Shown here: positions 33,547 through 36,058 of the stretch, in pieces
How the letters are laid out: each line of letters begins with the position of its first letter
Position numbering within the stretch: the stretch's first letter is position 1
Source: an uncultured Actinomycetes bacterium
GTDB taxonomy: Bacteria > Actinomycetota > Acidimicrobiia > Acidimicrobiales > Microtrichaceae
Direction: 5' to 3'
NCBI GenBank assembly: GCA_903873135.1
Contig: CAIQNH010000119.1
Location: 1-36,058, forward strand
Length of the DNA: 36,058 bases
Notes under the pieces: generated by a model
Database searches by the model: none
The model's input: the letters and a program-made list of their open reading frames with translations, nothing else
What the model was told of the DNA's origin: nothing
Translations under genes and position numbers: made by a program

Positions 33547-34224
33547 TCAGGCGCTCGCCGACTCCTCCACCGGCTCGTCCGTGCCGCTCCGACGGCCCTC
33601 GTGGAACGCCAGGATCTGGAGCTCGACCGCGAGGTCCACGTTGCGGACGCCCACCCCGTCCGGCACGTCGAGGACGGTCGGAGCGAAGTTGAGGATGGAC
33701 CGGACGCCGCAGGCGACCAGACGGTTGGCGGCGTCCTGGGCGGCGGCGGGGGGCACGGCGACGACGCCGATCAGCACGCCGTGGTCGGCGACGATCCGCT
33801 CGAGCTCGTTCTGGTGGGCCACCGTCAGCGAGGCGATCGGCCGACCGATGCGGTCGGGGTCGACGTCGACGACACCGACCACCTCGAAACCACGCTCGCG
33901 GAACCCGCCGAAGGCGGCGAGCGCCGAGCCGAGGTTGCCGGCACCGACGATCACGCAGGGCCAGCTCGAGGTGAGTCCGAGCTCCCGCCGGAGGTCGACG
34001 AGCAGCTGGGTGACGCCGTAGCCGACGCCGCGGGTGCCGTAGCTGCCGAACAGCGACAGGTCCTTGCGGACCATGGCGGCGTTGACGCCCGCCAGTTCCG
34101 CCAGCTGTTCGGAGGAGACGGTGGGACGACCCTCGGCCTCCAGTTCGAGGAGGACCCGGTGGTAGATCGGCAGCCGGGCCACTGCGGCATCCGGAACGCT
34201 CCGCCGCGGACCCTCGCTCACCAT
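33547..34224 (-). CDS. rex: Redox-sensing transcriptional repressor Rex
   Basis: NADH/NAD+-sensing repressor, 225 residues from ATG 34224. The N-terminal winged-helix domain (YHRVLLELEAEGRPTVSSEQ, then AELAGVNAAMVRKDLSLFGSYG) is followed by the Rossmann fold with VIVGAGNLGSALAAFGGFRERGFEVVGVVD, and the C-terminal domain-swap helix (LAVELQILAFHE). High NADH releases Rex from operators of respiratory genes. It is first in the rex-hem operon, an arrangement established for Streptomyces Rex. The start is ATG at 34224 or the adjacent GTG at 34221; there is a TACCGT box six bases upstream, so it is probably leaderless. An open frame reaches further upstream but through promoter DNA. Confidence 0.96.
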   Translation of the reverse strand: MVSEGPRRSVPDAAVARLPIYHRVLLELEAEGRPTVSSEQLAELAGVNAAMVRKDLSLFGSYGTRGVGYGVTQLLVDLRRELGLTSSWPCVIVGAGNLGSALAAFGGFRERGFEVVGVVDVDPDRIGRPIASLTVAHQNELERIVADHGVLIGVVAVPPAAAQDAANRLVACGVRSILNFAPTVLDVPDGVGVRNVDLAVELQILAFHEGRRSGTDEPVEESASA

Positions 34225-34230
34225 GTGTCG

Positions 34231-34236
34231 ACGGTA
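34231..34236 (-). promoter_or_regulatory. Leaderless -10 box of rex
   Basis: On the minus strand TACCGT lies six bases before the ATG at 34224, with a -35-like TTGTGG 18 bases further upstream. No ribosome site is present, which fits leaderless transcription. I found only a half-site (TTTGTG) of a Rex operator here, so autoregulation by Rex is not supported by a clear dyad. Confidence 0.5.
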
Positions 34237-34269
34237 ACGCGCCCCGGATCGGCCCCACAAAGCCCACCC

Positions 34270-34320
34270 CCGAACTCGTACGGCTGGTTCGTCTCAGACG
34301 AACCAGCCGTACGAGTTCGG
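34270..34320. repeat. Perfect 51-bp palindrome between rex and the acyl-CoA synthetase gene
   Basis: The 25 bases at 34270-34294 are the exact reverse complement of 34296-34320, with one central base (34295, C). The arm begins CCGAACTCGTACGG and ends TTCGTCT. It is long for a transcription terminator and has almost no loop, so it can form a cruciform or a 25-pair RNA hairpin. It lies 47 bases after the acyl-CoA synthetase stop and 45 bases before the rex start. Together with the adjacent G/A tract it may form the 3' end of the acyl-CoA synthetase transcript; a dispersed short repeat element is the other possibility. Confidence 0.9.
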
Positions 34321-34321
34321 C

Positions 34322-34367
34322 GAGGAGGGGGTAGGGAGGGGGGAGGGAGAGGGGGGGGAGGGAGGGG
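34322..34367. other. G/A-rich tract beside the acyl-CoA synthetase stop
   Basis: 46 bases of almost pure G and A on the plus strand (a single T at 34332), with several runs of three to eight G. The plus strand can in principle form a G-quadruplex, and the minus-strand transcript is C/U-rich, like a Rho loading site. It starts next to the acyl-CoA synthetase stop codon and ends one base before the palindrome. Confidence 0.8.
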
Positions 34368-35861
34368 TCAGGTCTGGTCGCGGAGGTGTCGACGCAGGAC
34401 CTTGCCGGTCACGCTGTGGGGCACCTCGTCGACGAACCAGATCTTGTTCGGACACTTGTAGCGAGCGAGACGGTCGGCGCAGAACCCGACGAGCTCCTCC
34501 TCCTCGACCGAGAACCCGGGTCGCACCTGCACGTAGGCCCGGATGGTCTCGCCGGTGTAGGGGTGGGGCACACCCACCACGGCGCACCCGGCGACCGCCG
34601 GGTGGTGGAGCAGCACGTCCTCGACCTCCGCCGGGTAGACGTTGAACCCCGAGACGATCACCAGGTCCTTCGCCCGGTCGACGATGTAGACGAACCCGGC
34701 GTCGTCGACCACCGCCATGTCGCCCGTGTGCAGCCAGCCGTCGACGATCACCCGGTCGGTCGCCTCGGTGTCCTCCCAGTACCCGGCGAAGACGTTCGGA
34801 CCCCGGACCACCAGGTTGCCGACGTCGCCGATGAGCACGTCCGCCCCGGCGTCGTCGACGATCCGGAGCTCCAGCCCCGGCACCGGCACACCCACCGATC
34901 CGAACGGCGCACCCGTCCCCGACGAGGCCGTGACGACCGGTGACGCCTCGGTGAGCCCGTAACCCTCGTCGAGGTGCACCCCGAAACGGGCCTCCATGGC
35001 CTGGGCGACCTCGACCGGCAGCTTGGCAGCACCCGACACCGCCGTACGGACCGACGCGAACGACTCCTCGGACACCCCGGGCATGCCGGCGAAGGCGGCC
35101 CACATGGTGGGTGGGCCGGCGATCACGGTGACACCGTGGCGCTCGATGGCCTCGAGCGCCGAGGACGGGTCGAACCGCTCGACGAGGAGCACGCTCGACC
35201 CGGTGGCCAGGGACAGACCGAGCACCACGTTCAGACCGAAGATGTGGAACAGCGGGAGCAGGCCGAACACGACGTCCTCGGCGCCCTGCCGATCGGGTTG
35301 GGCGGCGAGCGCCTGCTGGATGTTCGAGAACAGGTTGGCGTGGGTGAGCATCGCCGCCTTGGGCGACCCGGCCGTCCCCGACGTGAAGATCAGCACCGCC
35401 AGCGTGTCCGGGGGCACGTCCACGACCGGGGCGGGTTGGCCCGACATGAGCTCGTCGAGGTCGAGGCCGTCCTCGGAGGAGCCGGTCCGCACGACGTAGC
35501 GGATGGAACCGACGCCCCGCAGGTCGTCCTCCTCGAACGTGCCCTGGCCGGTCGGCCCGAGGACGACCGCCGCCGCGCCCACCGACTCGAGCTCCCACTG
35601 CAGCTCGGCGGCAGGACTCTGCGGGTTGAGCGGCACCGCCACCAGACCCGAGCCGATCACCGCCAGGTAGGACACCACGGCGTACCAGTTGTTGGCGGCG
35701 ACGATCGCCACTCGCTCACCCGGCTCCAGCCCGAGCCGGAGCAGCCCACCCCGGAGACGGGCCACCTGCTCGCTCAACTCGCCGTACGTGGTCGTCCGGC
35801 CCCGACTGATCAGCGCCACCTGGTCGGAGGCGTGGGACTCGATGACGTTCGCCAGGTTCAC
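34368..35861 (-). CDS. Acyl-CoA synthetase (AMP-forming, fatty-acid type)
   Basis: Member of the adenylate-forming superfamily (ANL), 497 residues, activating a carboxylic acid to its CoA thioester through an acyl-AMP. Core motifs are the P-loop IFTSGTAGSPKAAMLTH (about 158-175), GYGLTEASPVV, LHTGD and RAKDLVIVSGFNVYPAEVE, followed by the C-terminal VDEVPHSVTGKVLRRHLR that carries the catalytic Lys. Closest by general look to medium- or long-chain fatty acyl-CoA synthetases; the substrate cannot be read from sequence. GTG start at 35861 with a TAGGGT box nine bases upstream. Monocistronic and separated from rex by the palindrome. Confidence 0.93.
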   Translation of the reverse strand: MNLANVIESHASDQVALISRGRTTTYGELSEQVARLRGGLLRLGLEPGERVAIVAANNWYAVVSYLAVIGSGLVAVPLNPQSPAAELQWELESVGAAAVVLGPTGQGTFEEDDLRGVGSIRYVVRTGSSEDGLDLDELMSGQPAPVVDVPPDTLAVLIFTSGTAGSPKAAMLTHANLFSNIQQALAAQPDRQGAEDVVFGLLPLFHIFGLNVVLGLSLATGSSVLLVERFDPSSALEAIERHGVTVIAGPPTMWAAFAGMPGVSEESFASVRTAVSGAAKLPVEVAQAMEARFGVHLDEGYGLTEASPVVTASSGTGAPFGSVGVPVPGLELRIVDDAGADVLIGDVGNLVVRGPNVFAGYWEDTEATDRVIVDGWLHTGDMAVVDDAGFVYIVDRAKDLVIVSGFNVYPAEVEDVLLHHPAVAGCAVVGVPHPYTGETIRAYVQVRPGFSVEEEELVGFCADRLARYKCPNKIWFVDEVPHSVTGKVLRRHLRDQT

Positions 35862-35870
35862 CGGCTGAGC

Positions 35871-35876
35871 ACCCTA
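35871..35876 (-). promoter_or_regulatory. Predicted -10 box of the acyl-CoA synthetase gene
   Basis: On the minus strand TAGGGT lies nine bases before the GTG at 35861. The distance would leave a leader of about two bases or none, similar to the leaderless promoters at rex, 24078 and 26192. No ribosome site is visible between them. Confidence 0.35.
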
Positions 35877-35907
35877 CCGGCCCGCCGACCCGGCGGTCGC
35901 CCCGGGA

Positions 35908-35923
35908 CGGTCCGGCCGGACCG
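35908..35923. repeat. 16-bp perfect palindrome downstream of the micro-ORF
   Basis: CGGTCCGGCCGGACCG is its own reverse complement. It lies eight bases after the micro-ORF stop (minus direction). An alternative longer stem is CGGCGGTC (35891-35898) with GACCGCCG (35919-35926). It may end the micro-ORF transcript just before the acyl-CoA synthetase promoter. Confidence 0.5.
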
Positions 35924-35931
35924 CCGGCCGC

Positions 35932-36021
35932 TCAGCGGGCCAGGACGACGAGCTGCAGGAAGGTCGCTCCGACGATGACCAGCAGCAGGACGACCAGAGC
36001 GATCGTGGTGTTGCGACGCAT
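35932..36021 (-). CDS. 29-residue single-helix membrane peptide
   Basis: Short open frame, ATG at 36021 to TGA at 35932, giving MRRNTTIALVVLLLVIVG and then ATFLQLVVLAR. Basic at the start, one hydrophobic helix of about 22 residues, and one Arg at the end. A strong ribosome site (GGGAGGA, eight bases before ATG) is the best argument that it is real. It resembles small respiratory or membrane-regulatory peptides, but no family is recognised. The frame is complete in the window, and a gene further right may be in the same operon. Confidence 0.55.
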   Translation of the reverse strand: MRRNTTIALVVLLLVIVGATFLQLVVLAR

Positions 36022-36058
36022 CTCAGAAGTCCTCCCCTCGGGACGTCGGGTCCCCCGC

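Noticed and set aside
34250-34262. Rex operator upstream of rex itself
   Set aside because: Only a half-site (TTTGTG on the minus strand) is present, and the matching TTCACAA-like half is missing, so I do not call an operator.

Overview
The window is high-GC chromosomal DNA from a heterotrophic, aerobically respiring actinomycete. Frequent GTG starts, GTGA/ATGA stop-start overlaps, leaderless-looking promoters (TANNNT six bases before the start codon) and a Rex-hem cluster all point to Actinomycetota. The split cytochrome b and the overall style suggest class Acidimicrobiia, but that class assignment is inference. There are no rRNA or tRNA genes, insertion sequences, CRISPR arrays or phage genes that I can see. 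Gene density is very high, and the longest stretch without a gene is about 246 bases (21422-21667).

Region 1 (67-21421, minus strand) looks like one 21-gene respiratory superoperon. Read in the direction of transcription it encodes a small membrane protein, a 2[4Fe-4S] ferredoxin, a b6-type cytochrome b, a subunit-IV-type cytochrome b half, a Rieske protein, a two-haem cytochrome c and an unrecognised 330-residue membrane protein. The complete complex I set nuoA-nuoN then follows with almost no gaps. NADH oxidation, quinone reduction and quinol oxidation are thus encoded together. The promoter region at the head carries an 18-bp dyad that fits a Rex (or CRP-family) operator and lies over the predicted start of transcription.

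Region 2 (21668-22920, plus strand) is divergent from the superoperon. It encodes a membrane-anchored mono-haem cytochrome c and a probable lipoprotein. The cytochrome c starts with a short motif (PEHLLxRS and basic residues) that occurs twice more in the N-terminal tail of the subunit-IV-like protein of region 1.

Region 3 (22939-26192) has two divergent AI-2E family membrane proteins and an unrecognised protein with a C-terminal membrane segment. The unrecognised gene overlaps the second AI-2E gene tail to tail.

Region 4 (26235-34224, minus strand) is a rex-hem operon: rex, precorrin-2 dehydrogenase, hemA, hemC, a cobA-hemD fusion, a HAD phosphatase, hemB and hemL. It covers glutamyl-tRNA to uroporphyrinogen III plus the branch to sirohaem. 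Haem supply is needed by the cytochromes of regions 1 and 2, and Rex (the NADH/NAD+ sensor) is a plausible controller of both regions.

Region 5 (34270-36021) has a perfect 51-bp palindrome beside a 46-bp G/A tract, then an acyl-CoA synthetase gene and a 29-codon membrane micro-ORF. A C-rich transcript tract followed by a palindrome is found downstream of both the acyl-CoA synthetase gene and nuoN.
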